DNA of 64,000 bases from an uncultured Prevotellaceae bacterium (GCA_902762325.1 CACWNV010000014.1:44124-108123), one strand, 5' to 3'. Shown: positions 38,494-48,495, counted from the stretch's first letter. Numbers and translations: made by a program. The notes: generated from the letters alone by a model not told the origin.

Positions 38494-41400
38494 TTAACGC
38501 TTTGAAGCTTTGCCTATCACAACCTTTCCGTTGACAATATAAGCTCCCTTCAGACCTTCCAAGTTCGTTGCCTGGCGGCGCAGCAGCTTACCGTCGATGC
38601 TATAGACATCAACAGGCTTTCCGTCGGTTGCCAGCTGTCGGATGTCAGTCGTCACCGTGATGGTTGCTGTTGCAGGCTTCGATTCCGTTCCGTTAGGATA
38701 GACGGCAGTCACGGCAAAGGTATGTTCGCCATCACCGATGTTGTCTGCTGCTATTGTATAGGTGGTGCTTTCACCTTCTACGGTAGCCACGAGCTGCTGG
38801 TCGGAATAGATGTTATACTTGACAGGAAGGGCAGGAGCCTTCAAGAACGAGATGTCGTCGACCACCAAGGCAAAGTTGTCGTAGCTGTTGAAGTGGCGGA
38901 TGGCAATGTATCCCTGCTGACCGGCATAGCTGCTGAGGTCGACGGTGTACTGCTGCGACCATCCTGTAGCCACGAATTCCTCAGAAACCTGTGTGAAGTC
39001 GTCAACCGATGTGTTGCCTTTGGTTGAGACATAGACGGCAAAATGCTCGTCTGTCCAATCACCATCCTGAGCGGCAGCCCAGAAGCTGAATGTTCCGTCA
39101 AGTATTGCCAGAGGCGTTACCAGCCAGTTGTCGACATGTACGGCACCTCCGTCGGGAAGCCAGCTGTATGACTGCATGCCTCCTTCGCCACTGTGCGACT
39201 TCAGCTCGTCGCTTAACATGTGGTTCCAACCGAATCCATCACCGTTGCCGTCAATCTGTGTGAGCTCGCCAGGACCGTTCTCGAAGTCTTCTGTTACGTT
39301 CTCTTCCTTAGCCTCTGGAGCCGTCCATGCCAGTTCGACATTCTCTGCATTCTCTACAGCCAGCAGGTCGGAGGGTGCAGAAACATTAGGCTCAACAATC
39401 TCAATGGTACCTGCTATCGAGTTGTTTTCGGGGTTCTGGTCGGCTTCATATTCGACAGATACGTTGACAATCACTTCGCCAGTCTTGTCGAAGACAGAGG
39501 TAGGCCACTCAGCTTCGAACAGTTTCTTGGAGAAAGAAGCCAGTTCGTCGGTAACAGTTTTGTTGAGCAGTTCCGTTTCACCAGCCATCACCTTGACGGT
39601 ATAGTTTGAAGCAGGTTCGAGACCGGCATTCTCGACGAGGACACTGATGGTTGTCGTCTTGCCAGCTTCCACCGTTGGAGATGCGGCGGCAGTCACTGCA
39701 AGTTCGTAGTCAAGGAAGTCGCCAATGTGGATGTTATCAAGGAAGTAGTAGTCGCCATAGTCTTCATCAGTAGCAGCATGGGTATAGTCGGCAACAAAGG
39801 CAATCTGAGCATAGCGCTCGTGGTTCTTCAGACTTGCGAGAGGAATTCTGTAGGTCTGGTAACCACGATTATCCAGCTTTACGTTCTGTAGGATTTGCCA
39901 TTGCCCTTGGTCAACACTTCCCATGATATAGAGCTCAGAGATGTTGTTTGCTCCTACTGCATCGAAGACCAATAGCGGATTGGCAGCATCCTTGACGTTC
40001 AGTTTACCTGACATGAATACTCTCTGTCCGGGCTCATCGGTGAGCAATGCCAGTGCCGTTCCGTCTCCATCGGAAGAATAATTGGTGACGGCAAGCTGTG
40101 CATCTGTGTCCCAGAAGTAATGTAACGACTCGTCAGCAAAGCCTTCGACGACAGAGTCGTAAGGCTTGCCTACAAATACTCCGGCAGCATTCCAGTCACC
40201 CTGTTCATTTTCCACAGACGATTCGTTGACAGGACTTACGGCAAAGTACTTATAATCCTGATTGTCACCCTCATCGACGTTATAGTCGAAGGAAGCTGAT
40301 GTCTGATTCTTCACGCTTGTTATCATGTCATTGAAGAACACGAAGAAGCTCGATACGTCAATGTCCCAGATGTTATAGGTGACTTCCTCGGGATTAACGT
40401 AACCGCCGTTAATGCCGACATTACCGACAGGAGTCCAACTGAGGTCGACGGATGTGGCGTGGTCGACAGCATTTACAGTCTCTGGAGCTTTGGGCTGGTC
40501 AATACCAATGTAGACGGTAGTCTTCTCGCTCTTCAAGCCCTTGCCGCTTTCGTTATAGGCTATTGCCTGATAGATGTGGAGACCTGAGTTCTCAACGCTT
40601 TCATCTGTGAAGCTGACGACAGCACCAGGAGTGACATCCGTCTTCTGGTCGATAAGCGTACCGTCACGATACAGTTCTACGCTTGAGATGGAAGAGAGCG
40701 GATTACCCTCGACGGTCTGCTCGGGAGCCGTCACATCAATAGTGGCGGTCAGCGCACCCTCAGCACCTGGAGTTACCGATAGGGCAGGAGCAGCAGGAGC
40801 AGTAGGCTCGGCACTATTCTCAACGCTTAATTCTGAGAAATAGAGATAATAGGCATTGGCATCGGAGATGGCGTGGATAGCCACATGATAGAAGCCGTCA
40901 GTCTCGGCAGTAAAGGAACCGGTGTATTCGTTAAGTGTTCCTTCCGTCACTTCGGTGGGTTCGATGACGCTGATGTTCAGACCCTCACTTGTAGGACTGG
41001 TGCCAGCCACAACCTCGAATCGCTCAGTATTGTATGCGTTACCGGCTATTTTGACGGTTACATCATACTTCTTCCCGGCCTCGAGACGCAGGGCAGGCGA
41101 TACGAGATAGTCGTCGGCATTGTTGTCGATGTCAGCCCTGTATTGTGCGGCTTCGTCGTATGAACTGTAGCTCCATGTAACATCATCTCCATTGTTGTCG
41201 ACAATCTGGAAATAGTCGAACGCATCTTCATCGCTTAAGGCAATACTGAATGGAACGTCCTTAGGCATAAGCACCCTCACGCTTACGATACCGCTCTTGC
41301 GGCCATTACCTGCAGCATTCGAGGGGATAATCTGATAGCGGTAGGCACCCTCGTCAGTCACCTCGTCGGTATAGCTCTGCTCAGAGCCGGGAGCCACGTC

Positions 41401-42366
41401 GGTAAGCGTCTTGACCACTTCTCCGTTGCGCAGAATATCGACGGTGATGTTCTCGGTCAGCTCATCGCCGCTGATAGTTGTTGTCGGAGCGGTGAACGAA
41501 ATGACGGTCTTCAGTTCGTTAGGAACCTGTGCGACGGTAAAGTCGTTGACATCGGAAGGAGCAGCCGCATCGGGTGCCACGTCGATAGCAAAGCGATATA
41601 CGCTCAGGAGATACTGGTCGGCAGCAGATGTGGCGTGAATGGCAATATAGTAGATGCCGTCGGCCGTCGCGGTGAAGGTTCCTGAGTAGTCGGCATTCTC
41701 GTCTGTGGGATTGGTCTTGCCGATAATCTCTGTCGTCATACTTTCAGCCGTGCATTCCGTACCGGCAACCACTTCGAACTCCTCTTCATAATTCCATGTG
41801 GCAGCATTTACTGTAACCTCGTAGGTCTTGCCGCCTTCCAGGGTAACGGGCAGCACCATGTAGTCGTCGGCAGGTGTCACACCATCCTCATTATAGATAT
41901 AGTAAGCACCACTGCTGGCACTCCATTTCCACGTGCAAGGCTCAGAGTCGCTTTCGTCGTCGTTGTTGTTGATGATGATGAAGTCGTCGAATGCCTCACC
42001 CGAAGTGGAGAAGTCGGCCTCGTAGGGAACGGCAACAGGAGCGGGAGCCACATGAGAGGCAGCTCTGCGGGAAGCAGAAATCTTCTGCTTGAAGAGCTTA
42101 CGCTTGTCGCCCTTTTGGCCGAGGAGCTGCTGCGTGTTCCCCTTTTGATTGAGGAACATTTGCTTGTCGCCCTTGACCTTGGCGGCCTGCAGTTCCTGGG
42201 TTGTCAACCTTTTGTGGGCATTCTTTATGGGTTTAAGCTTGCCCGAAGTAATCTTTGTACTCGTCACAGCAGACTTCCTGAATGTCTGCCTGACATCTTT
42301 TGCTTGAACGGATAATGCCAACAGCAAGGTGGCAAATACCAGAAGAATAGTAAACTTTTTACTCAT
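38494..42366 (-). CDS. Large secreted multidomain surface protein (Fn3/choice-of-anchor J type)
   Basis: A 1290-residue exported protein starting at the ATG at 42366 (signal peptide cut near LSVQA). An N-terminal Lys/Gln-rich stretch with repeated QKG-type units is followed by alternating carbohydrate-binding-like beta domains (VPYEADFSTSGEAFDDF; later FSIALSDEDAFDYFQIVD) and fibronectin-III-like domains. A CARDB-like module comes next, then a choice-of-anchor J/cleaved-adhesin domain (DNWLVTPLAILDGTFSFWAA, FALVVDDISF). The C-terminus is a sorting-like tail (VDVYSIDGKLLRR...GAYIVNGKVV). Gingipain adhesins have similar domains. No protease domain is present, so an adhesin or host-protein-binding role is likely. 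A TACCTTTG -7 box (reverse of 42397-42404) lies upstream. Confidence 0.87.
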   Translation of the reverse strand: MSKKFTILLVFATLLLALSVQAKDVRQTFRKSAVTSTKITSGKLKPIKNAHKRLTTQELQAAKVKGDKQMFLNQKGNTQQLLGQKGDKRKLFKQKISASRRAASHVAPAPVAVPYEADFSTSGEAFDDFIIINNNDDESDSEPCTWKWSASSGAYYIYNEDGVTPADDYMVLPVTLEGGKTYEVTVNAATWNYEEEFEVVAGTECTAESMTTEIIGKTNPTDENADYSGTFTATADGIYYIAIHATSAADQYLLSVYRFAIDVAPDAAAPSDVNDFTVAQVPNELKTVISFTAPTTTISGDELTENITVDILRNGEVVKTLTDVAPGSEQSYTDEVTDEGAYRYQIIPSNAAGNGRKSGIVSVRVLMPKDVPFSIALSDEDAFDYFQIVDNNGDDVTWSYSSYDEAAQYRADIDNNADDYLVSPALRLEAGKKYDVTVKIAGNAYNTERFEVVAGTSPTSEGLNISVIEPTEVTEGTLNEYTGSFTAETDGFYHVAIHAISDANAYYLYFSELSVENSAEPTAPAAPALSVTPGAEGALTATIDVTAPEQTVEGNPLSSISSVELYRDGTLIDQKTDVTPGAVVSFTDESVENSGLHIYQAIAYNESGKGLKSEKTTVYIGIDQPKAPETVNAVDHATSVDLSWTPVGNVGINGGYVNPEEVTYNIWDIDVSSFFVFFNDMITSVKNQTSASFDYNVDEGDNQDYKYFAVSPVNESSVENEQGDWNAAGVFVGKPYDSVVEGFADESLHYFWDTDAQLAVTNYSSDGDGTALALLTDEPGQRVFMSGKLNVKDAANPLLVFDAVGANNISELYIMGSVDQGQWQILQNVKLDNRGYQTYRIPLASLKNHERYAQIAFVADYTHAATDEDYGDYYFLDNIHIGDFLDYELAVTAAASPTVEAGKTTTISVLVENAGLEPASNYTVKVMAGETELLNKTVTDELASFSKKLFEAEWPTSVFDKTGEVIVNVSVEYEADQNPENNSIAGTIEIVEPNVSAPSDLLAVENAENVELAWTAPEAKEENVTEDFENGPGELTQIDGNGDGFGWNHMLSDELKSHSGEGGMQSYSWLPDGGAVHVDNWLVTPLAILDGTFSFWAAAQDGDWTDEHFAVYVSTKGNTSVDDFTQVSEEFVATGWSQQYTVDLSSYAGQQGYIAIRHFNSYDNFALVVDDISFLKAPALPVKYNIYSDQQLVATVEGESTTYTIAADNIGDGEHTFAVTAVYPNGTESKPATATITVTTDIRQLATDGKPVDVYSIDGKLLRRQATNLEGLKGAYIVNGKVVIGKASKR

Positions 42367-42543
42367 ATATTTATTATTTTGTGATAAATATGTATGCAAA
42401 GGTACAGTTTTTCTTCGATTTTGAAATATATCATCACTATTTTTTCATGCGATAATGTCGTGGAGTGAAAAAATAGTTTTACTTTTGTGGCGTAAATAGG
42501 ACTTGCATGCTAACTGACTAACAAAGAAAGGAGAAAAGTGAGA

Positions 42544-43326
42544 ATGAACAAAACAGCCAGCCTTCTTAAGCCATTGATGCCGATACTTTCGGCTGCCTAT
42601 GGCTTAGCTGTTATTTATGTAACCGCTCTGCCTCTTGCAGACGACAAGCCCTCCTTCACCGGCGAAATGCTCACATGGCTCCTCACGTTGGCAGCTATTG
42701 CCTTGACGTTGTTCCTCGTGTTTCGTGTCGAACCGAAAGTTTTTCCTGCCGCCGGACAATTTCCGCTGAAGTTGCCTAAGCTCTCCGTCTTTGTAGTGTT
42801 GCTGCTGATAGCACCACTATGGCTTGTTGCTGAAGAGCATATCGTTTATGGCGTGACGTCGCTGGCTCACTCAGTCCAGTTGAAGCCGCTGACCTGCACA
42901 ACCGCTGAGCTGCGCGAAGACCTTTTGTCAAGCGTACATGCCGTGTTGCTTGCCCCTTTACTCGAAGAGCTGTGCTTCAGGCAGATGGCTATCTCTCCCT
43001 TCCGTCGCCGTGGCGTGCAGATAGTCGTCTGTGTGGTGATGGCAATCTTGTTTGGAATGCTCCATGTGCGTAACTTCCCCGGTGCTTTCCTTAGTGCCAT
43101 CATCTATGGATTGGTATTTATATGGTCTAAAAACATCTGGTATAGCGTGACGCTCCATGCAGGAAGCAACCTTGCGGCAACTCTCCTTGCCGTTTACTCG
43201 TGGCTGCGATTAGGCGACATGCAGATGACGACAATACCAGTTATCATCCTCCCCGATTGGAAGGTCATCATCGCAAGTCTGTTATTAGCCCTTGCAGGTA
43301 TATTATTACTGAAAAAGAAGCGATAG
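42544..43326 (+). CDS. CPBP family intramembrane glutamic endopeptidase
   Basis: An inner-membrane protease of the Abi/CAAX-like family, 260 residues, with about eight hydrophobic helices. The three CPBP motifs are in order: LEELCFRQM (EExxxR), FGMLHVRNFPG (FxxxH) and LHAGSN (HxxxN). The ATG at 42544 follows an AGGAG-like stretch; an in-frame GTG at 42538 is less likely. It is monocistronic with a TACTTTTG box at 42480-42487. In other bacteria these enzymes process membrane-anchored peptides or give bacteriocin immunity; the substrate here is unknown. Confidence 0.9.
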   Translation: MNKTASLLKPLMPILSAAYGLAVIYVTALPLADDKPSFTGEMLTWLLTLAAIALTLFLVFRVEPKVFPAAGQFPLKLPKLSVFVVLLLIAPLWLVAEEHIVYGVTSLAHSVQLKPLTCTTAELREDLLSSVHAVLLAPLLEELCFRQMAISPFRRRGVQIVVCVVMAILFGMLHVRNFPGAFLSAIIYGLVFIWSKNIWYSVTLHAGSNLAATLLAVYSWLRLGDMQMTTIPVIILPDWKVIIASLLLALAGILLLKKKR

Positions 43327-43348
43327 ATTCCTGTCTGCCGGATAGATT

Positions 43349-43993
43349 TCAATACCATTTATATCCATGTTCCTTGCAATAGTCGATGGCAGGCTGATAG
43401 CCTTGGAATGTTGACTTGTGAATCCATTTCAACCCTTTCTTTTCATCGACGGGAACACCGTTGCCTGTCATGTGGAACCAGCCGATGGCAAACTGAGCCT
43501 GTGCATCTCCGCCGTTGGCTGCCAGCTCATACCAGAAGGCGCACTCCGACAGGTCTTTCTCCACACCATCGCCATTCCAGAAGGCGGCTCCGCAATTCTT
43601 CTGACTCTGTACATGCCCTTGGAAGGCTGCCTCGCGATACCAGAGGAACGCCTTATGATGATCTTGTTCCGTACCGTTACCCAGGTAATAGGCATTGGCG
43701 ACGTTCACCTGCGACTGCATGTCTCCTTTGTCGGCGGCTTTCATGTACCATTCGAAGGCGAGCTTCGCATTCTGTTCCACGCCCTTGCCATGATAGTAGC
43801 ACTCGCCCACGTTGAAGCAGCCATAGACATCGCCCAGCTCAGCAGCCTTCATGTACCACTCGAATGCCAGTTCAAGGCTGACTTTCACGCCTGTACCACG
43901 CTCGTAGCAGACCCCGAGGTTGTTCATCGCCTTGGTGTCGCCCTCGTATGCCTTCTCGCGATACGTGTCTGCTTTATTCCTTTCCTTTGGCAT
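43349..43993 (-). CDS. Sel1-like repeat protein
   Basis: A 214-residue cytoplasmic protein made of five 36-residue Sel1/TPR-like helical repeats (pattern A..LG..Y..G.GV......A..WY.KAAE.G). There is no signal peptide or catalytic domain. Sel1 proteins act as scaffolds for protein-protein interactions. It lies downstream of the CPBP gene, convergent, and shares no obvious operon with the GH92 gene, which ends 33 bases before it. Confidence 0.92.
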   Translation of the reverse strand: MPKERNKADTYREKAYEGDTKAMNNLGVCYERGTGVKVSLELAFEWYMKAAELGDVYGCFNVGECYYHGKGVEQNAKLAFEWYMKAADKGDMQSQVNVANAYYLGNGTEQDHHKAFLWYREAAFQGHVQSQKNCGAAFWNGDGVEKDLSECAFWYELAANGGDAQAQFAIGWFHMTGNGVPVDEKKGLKWIHKSTFQGYQPAIDYCKEHGYKWY

Positions 43994-44026
43994 GTGTGGC
44001 TATATGATGACCTTGACAGTTAATCT

Positions 44027-46372
44027 TCAATACTTATCCACGGGACTTGCCCCTAACTTAATCTTCAGTTTGCCGCCTTTCACCACATCTTCGAAGGAGA
44101 TATGCGGGTCGCTGAGCTTGCGGCCGTTGAGACGATACTCCTGGACATAGGGCACGTCATCGGCATTCCCCTCGGTGGTGATGACGAAACGCTTACCTGA
44201 ATAGTACTTGTCGCTGAGCCTTATGCTGATTCTGCCGAAGAGAGGACTGCCCAGGGAGAACGTGGGATGGAGGTCGTTGAGACCTGTTACGCTGAAGAGT
44301 CCTATGCTGGAGATGACGTACCAGGCACCTAACTGTCCCTGGTCTTCGTCTTGTCCGTAGCCATAGCCGTGAATACCGTCGGTGCCGTAGAACTCATTCA
44401 ATATGGCACGCACCCACTTCTGCGTCTTCGAAGGACGGTTCGCCTCGTTGAAGAGCCACGAGATATGCAGACAAGGCTGGTTGCCCTGATTGTAGAGAGT
44501 CTTCAAACCGGCAAATGCACCCACCTCTGTACCGCCGCTGAAGATCTTGGGCTGGGAGAGGGTGAAGATGCTATCCAGTCGGGCGTTGAACTCTTCCTCG
44601 CCGACCTTTGCCACAAGCGCCTTTGCATCATGGGGCACATAGAAGGTGTACTGCCACGCATTACCTTCCTGGAATCCGCGCCACACCTCCATCGGGTCGA
44701 AGTCGGGGATGAAGTTACCATCGGCATCCTTGGGGTGCATGAAGTTCTGCTTGTCGTCGTATATGCGCTCCCAGCCCTTTGAGAGGCTCATCAGCTGGTC
44801 GTATTCGGGCTTGCCAAGTGCCTTCGCCAGTTGAGCCGTAGCCCAGGAAGTGAAGGAATACTCCAGCGTATGGGAGGCAGAGAAGCGGAACTTCTCATCG
44901 GGTCCGTCGCCATTCTCCACATGAGGCACATAGCCATATTCTACAAACTCCTTCGTATCCGACTTCCCTGCGCCAAACGGACGGTCTTCGCCGTCCAGCT
45001 CGTTCTTGCGGCAAGCCTCGTAAGCCAGCTGCACATCGAAGTCGCGAATGCCGCATTGGTAGGCAGCATTGATGAGAAGCGGAAGCTGATTGGTGCCTAC
45101 TCCCGACACGTAACGGCTGTTTGCCAGACCGTCGCCCATCCATCCGGCATCCTTGAAGACCTGCAGATGGCTGCTGATATAGTCTGAGGTGTACTCGGGA
45201 TAAGCCAGAATCCACAGCTGACCGAGATTCCACTGGCCGCCCCAGAAGGCATCTGTGTTATACATGTTGTGCAGGGGCTTTCCGTCTTTCATAGGCAGCT
45301 GGCCGATACCTCCGTCGTGACGCGGATAGGCTCCGTTCACATCGCTGCAAAGACCACGCCCAAGGATGGCATGATAGAGGCCTGTGTAGAACTTCTTCAT
45401 GTCCTCGTCCTTTGCAAACCTGACGTCGATACGCCCCAGCATCTCCTGCCACGCTTTCTCGCTCTGTTGCTTTGCCTCGTCGAAGGTCATGTCCTTCGCC
45501 TCCGTCTCGCGGTTCAGACGGGCATTCTCGACCGATGTATAGGAGATGCCGACGGCTACGGTCACTTGCTCACCCTCTTCAGTGGGGAAGGCGACATAGA
45601 CACCCGCTCCCGCTCCGTCTGCCTTCTTCACGCCCTCACGGACATCCTTGCCGTTGAAAGCCCCGACCGTAACAATCTTCTTGTCAATGACGGCAGAGAA
45701 ATAGATGGGCACCTCGGCACCCGGCTGATACTTCTTCACGTACTCGGGCAGGGTGATGACGTAACCCTCTACGGTCTTGCCATCGTCAGCGACTTCCACG
45801 TGAGCATCCTTCACGGCACCACTTTCTCCCGAACGGTTGCCGATGTCGAAGAGTATGCGGCTCTCTTCCGACTTGGGATAAGTATATCGCTGGAAGGCGA
45901 CACGCTGTGTGGCGGTCACCTCTGCCTTGATGCCATAGTCGCGCAGCACGACGGAATAATAGCCTGCCGTGGCTTCTTCCTCGTCATGCGAGAACTTCGA
46001 GCGATACCCCTCGCCCTCTGAGCCGACAGCTCCGGGAACAGTCTTCAGCGTGCCGCACGTAGGCATCAGCACAATACCGCCCACCTGAAACTCGTGGGTG
46101 CAGGGGAAACCCTCAATGGAACCGTCACGATAGTCATATCCCGTAGCCTCCCAGCCGTCCTTGTTGCCTAAGTGCCCGTTGGTACTGGGACCAGGCTTTG
46201 CCATTCCGAAGGGCATGGCGCCGGGCGCAAAGTGGAAGTAACGACAATGGGCAGTACCGATGCGCGGCTCAACAAAACGGGGATACCACTGGGCGATGGT
46301 CTCCGGGGTATCACAACTTGCCGTGACAACCATCATACAGGCAAGCATCAATATCGATTTGAATAATTTCAT
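44027..46372 (-). CDS. GH92 alpha-mannosidase lipoprotein
   Basis: An exo-alpha-mannosidase of 781 residues, calcium-dependent, likely on the outer membrane or periplasm. Lipobox VTASC near residue 20. The N-terminal beta-sandwich contains PRIGTAHCRYFHFAPGAMPFG-type residues. The (alpha/alpha)6 catalytic barrel shows NTDAFWGGQWNLGQLW, the conserved GYVPHVE segment and HGYGQDEDQGQLGAWYV with the acidic catalytic residues. Length matches the family. Such enzymes trim mannose from host or fungal N-glycans and mannans. It is monocistronic. Confidence 0.94.
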   Translation of the reverse strand: MKLFKSILMLACMMVVTASCDTPETIAQWYPRFVEPRIGTAHCRYFHFAPGAMPFGMAKPGPSTNGHLGNKDGWEATGYDYRDGSIEGFPCTHEFQVGGIVLMPTCGTLKTVPGAVGSEGEGYRSKFSHDEEEATAGYYSVVLRDYGIKAEVTATQRVAFQRYTYPKSEESRILFDIGNRSGESGAVKDAHVEVADDGKTVEGYVITLPEYVKKYQPGAEVPIYFSAVIDKKIVTVGAFNGKDVREGVKKADGAGAGVYVAFPTEEGEQVTVAVGISYTSVENARLNRETEAKDMTFDEAKQQSEKAWQEMLGRIDVRFAKDEDMKKFYTGLYHAILGRGLCSDVNGAYPRHDGGIGQLPMKDGKPLHNMYNTDAFWGGQWNLGQLWILAYPEYTSDYISSHLQVFKDAGWMGDGLANSRYVSGVGTNQLPLLINAAYQCGIRDFDVQLAYEACRKNELDGEDRPFGAGKSDTKEFVEYGYVPHVENGDGPDEKFRFSASHTLEYSFTSWATAQLAKALGKPEYDQLMSLSKGWERIYDDKQNFMHPKDADGNFIPDFDPMEVWRGFQEGNAWQYTFYVPHDAKALVAKVGEEEFNARLDSIFTLSQPKIFSGGTEVGAFAGLKTLYNQGNQPCLHISWLFNEANRPSKTQKWVRAILNEFYGTDGIHGYGYGQDEDQGQLGAWYVISSIGLFSVTGLNDLHPTFSLGSPLFGRISIRLSDKYYSGKRFVITTEGNADDVPYVQEYRLNGRKLSDPHISFEDVVKGGKLKIKLGASPVDKY

Positions 46373-46593
46373 AATTCAATGACAAATGGTATTTGAATAG
46401 AAGTCTTTCTTGAATGACGCTGTAAATATAGCAATAAAGTTACTAATAAAAGCGGAATTTCTGTTTTTCTTTGTGTTTTCCGCTGAAAATATCGTGTTTT
46501 CTCCCTTTGCCGCCAGACGATATGGAAAGAGTAGCAACAAAAAATGGGGCAGGGGAGCGGATTGCTCTTCTGTCCCATTCCTGATGGTAAAGG

Positions 46594-47025
46594 CTACGGC
46601 TCTGACTCGTCCTCCTTGTTGACAGAGTAGTTGGTGAGCTCGCGGAGGTTTGCCAGTCGGGTGATCTCGTCGCGGGTGAACTTTCCCGTGGTGCGTGTTC
46701 TCAGATACACGCTCTTCACGTTGGCTGCTACGGTGAAGTCCTTGGCAGAGTCGGCAGGGGCGGTGCTGATACCTGCAGAGAAGATGCAGAGGTTAGGAAT
46801 CTTCACCGCCTTACCCTCCAGCACCAGCTCGCGGATACAGGTGATCATGTCGGTGAGCACCCCCTTGATGACACCCTCGGAGTAGGGCGTGTTGTGCTGA
46901 GACATGTGCTCGGCGAGGTCTTCCAGCGACACGGTCTTGCCCATCACGGCTGAACGTGCATACCACTTATCCTTGGTGACCGACCCCTTGCGCTTGTTCT
47001 GATACAGTTTATAGAAAATACTCAT
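46594..47025 (-). CDS. HU-like DNA-binding protein (HU-HIG type)
   Basis: A 143-residue protein of the Bacteroidetes-specific HU family: N-terminal IFYKLYQNKRKGSV, central TVSLEDLAEHMSQHN, LTDMITCIRELVLEGKAVKI and the beta-arm-like RTRTTGKFTRDEI, followed by an acidic tail. Genes of this type typically accompany DUF4248, CHC2-primase and DUF3987 genes in accessory or capsule-linked loci, as here. It probably binds DNA of the element. A TACATTTG -7 box (reverse of 47118-47125) precedes it. Confidence 0.9.
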   Translation of the reverse strand: MSIFYKLYQNKRKGSVTKDKWYARSAVMGKTVSLEDLAEHMSQHNTPYSEGVIKGVLTDMITCIRELVLEGKAVKIPNLCIFSAGISTAPADSAKDFTVAANVKSVYLRTRTTGKFTRDEITRLANLRELTNYSVNKEDESEP

Positions 47026-47228
47026 AACTCAGTTTTTGTTTGTTCATAAAATGGAGTTTCCCCAGACTATGCGCACTCATCTGTCTTCGACTCCCTCAGA
47101 GCGTTTCTCTGATGTTGCAAATGTACAACATTCTGTATTGACACTTTCTGTTTCGTGTAGGCTTGTCACGATGAAGCTGATTATTGCATGAAAAAAGACG
47201 TAGCCAGTCGCGAGGCTACGTCCTGAAG

Positions 47229-47435
47229 TCAGTCGATGTCGATGCAAAATCTCTCTGCTATCCACTTCACGATATTTGGCGGCAGCACGCGCATCCCTGG
47301 TGTCATGCCCATCTGAGCCAGTTCTTTTTGATATGGCTTGCACCAGTTGAGTAGCGTTCTTACAGACACACCAGCGCATGCGGCTATTTGTTGTTTTGTC
47401 ATTGCCTTCATAAACCTATCATTTATGATGTCCAA
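47229..47435 (-). CDS. DUF4248-like small helix-turn-helix protein
   Basis: A 68-residue protein with a single HTH (MTKQQIAACAGVSVRTLLNWC) and a C-terminal helix with PPNIVKWIAERFCID. Similar short proteins annotated DUF4248 occur with CHC2 primase and DUF3987 genes throughout Bacteroidales. It may start at 47435 or at the inner ATG at 47411. It is likely a DNA-binding regulator of the module. Confidence 0.82.
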   Translation of the reverse strand: MDIINDRFMKAMTKQQIAACAGVSVRTLLNWCKPYQKELAQMGMTPGMRVLPPNIVKWIAERFCIDID

Positions 47436-47437
47436 AT

Positions 47438-47475
47438 GTATCGTTTACACCCTCTAAATGGCATGTTTACACGAC
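47438..47475. repeat. Degenerate copy of the 17.2-kb palindromic repeat
   Basis: The sequence TATCGTTTACACCCTCTAAATG-GCATGTTTACACG resembles the ATACGTTTACGCATGCTAAATG unit at 17192-17270. It covers the last codons and stop of the primase gene. Confidence 0.45.
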
Positions 47476-48359
47476 AGATAATAGTCACTGAAGTCCTTGC
47501 AGCCCACTGGTAGCTGATGATGGACGAGCGTGGGGAGCTTCTTCTGCAGTTGCAGGAAGAGCCGCTCACCGGGCACATCGCAATCGGGATACATGTGAAG
47601 TTCAATTGACCATTGACCACTGAGTATTGACAATTGTTCGATGTCCTTCCGGCTGAGCAGCGTTGCCGACGGGATGGCGATTGCCTTGTGTCCTGCCGAG
47701 AGCATCGCCCAGCAGTCGCTGCATCCTTCTGTAATCCACAATTCCTCTCCGCGACGAAGACGATTGAGAACAGGCAGATTATAGATGCCGCATTGCGCCC
47801 CCGTGGGGAAGCGGAAGCGGGGAATGCCACCCTTTATCAGGTTGCGATTCTGAATGCCTATAAGTCGCCCTTCTTGACTGAAATAAGGAATCTGCAGCCA
47901 GTTCACCCCCTGCCGGTCTTGCCATGAAGTGAGGCGGCACCAGCGTACCACTCTTTCGTCCAGCCTGCGCTCGTCGAAGAGGAACTTTCGGGCAGCTTCG
48001 TTCAGCCAGGGATGTTCGAAGAATCGCTCGTAGCGCGTGGCATCGAAGGGTCGCACAGAGTTTTCAGAGTTTTCAGAGTTTTCAGAGTATTCAGATCTCT
48101 TATAACTCTCTCCCCCCAGCCAGCGGCAGGCATCAAGGAAATCCTTATTCAAATAGCGCATCACCAAGTCAATAGTCCCCCCAGACGCCCCACAGACAAA
48201 GCAACGGAATGTGTTGCGACGGACAGAGAACGACATCGAAGCATGATGGTCATCATGAAACGGACAAAGGCATTTATGTCGCGTAACTCGGAATCCGAGT
48301 CGCTCAGCGACCCCCTCAATAGGGAGGTCGCGGAGCTTTTGCAGTTCAAATTTATCCAT
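47454..48359 (-). CDS. CHC2 zinc finger/TOPRIM primase-like protein
   Basis: A 301-residue DnaG-type primase relative. N-terminal CHC2 zinc finger: C and H in CLCPFHDDHHASM, C-x2-C in FRCFVCGASGG. A TOPRIM-like core follows (ELWITEGCSDCWAMLSAG, HMYPDCDVPGE). It lacks the helicase-binding domain. Two repeat families are embedded in frame: SENSENSENS coded at 48061-48096, and the heptad family at 47601-47640. It precedes the DUF4248 gene and follows the DUF3987 gene, the usual order for this module. It probably acts in replication of an integrated or phage-like element. Confidence 0.9.
   Translation of the reverse strand: MDKFELQKLRDLPIEGVAERLGFRVTRHKCLCPFHDDHHASMSFSVRRNTFRCFVCGASGGTIDLVMRYLNKDFLDACRWLGGESYKRSEYSENSENSENSVRPFDATRYERFFEHPWLNEAARKFLFDERRLDERVVRWCRLTSWQDRQGVNWLQIPYFSQEGRLIGIQNRNLIKGGIPRFRFPTGAQCGIYNLPVLNRLRRGEELWITEGCSDCWAMLSAGHKAIAIPSATLLSRKDIEQLSILSGQWSIELHMYPDCDVPGERLFLQLQKKLPTLVHHQLPVGCKDFSDYYLSCKHAI
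47601..47640. repeat. Heptad repeat TTGACCA family inside the primase gene
   Basis: TTCAATTGACCATTGACCACTGAGTATTGACAATTG includes direct units of the same TTGACCA motif found in the NRPS gene at 12690-12780. It codes part of a surface loop (SILSGQWSIEL) just before the conserved HMYPDCDVPGE. Confidence 0.7.
48061..48096. repeat. Tandem 9-base repeat inside the primase gene
   Basis: TTTTCAGAG is repeated about four times and codes SENSENSENS in a linker between the zinc finger and catalytic domains. Confidence 0.8.
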
Positions 48360-48495
48360 AAATTGATGTATGAAGGATGAATTATGACGGTTGAAGTAAT
48401 GCGCTTCGCGCAGGTTAGAAAGTTTGACGTTGGAAGTTTTTTTCCTCTCTCATTCTTCATTCTTCAATCTTCATTCTTCATTTTCTTCATTTTCT

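Noticed and set aside
41411-42315. Several short plus-strand frames within the large surface-protein gene
   Set aside because: They are Ser/Thr/Val-rich complements of beta-domain coding sequence without starts or spacing typical of genes.
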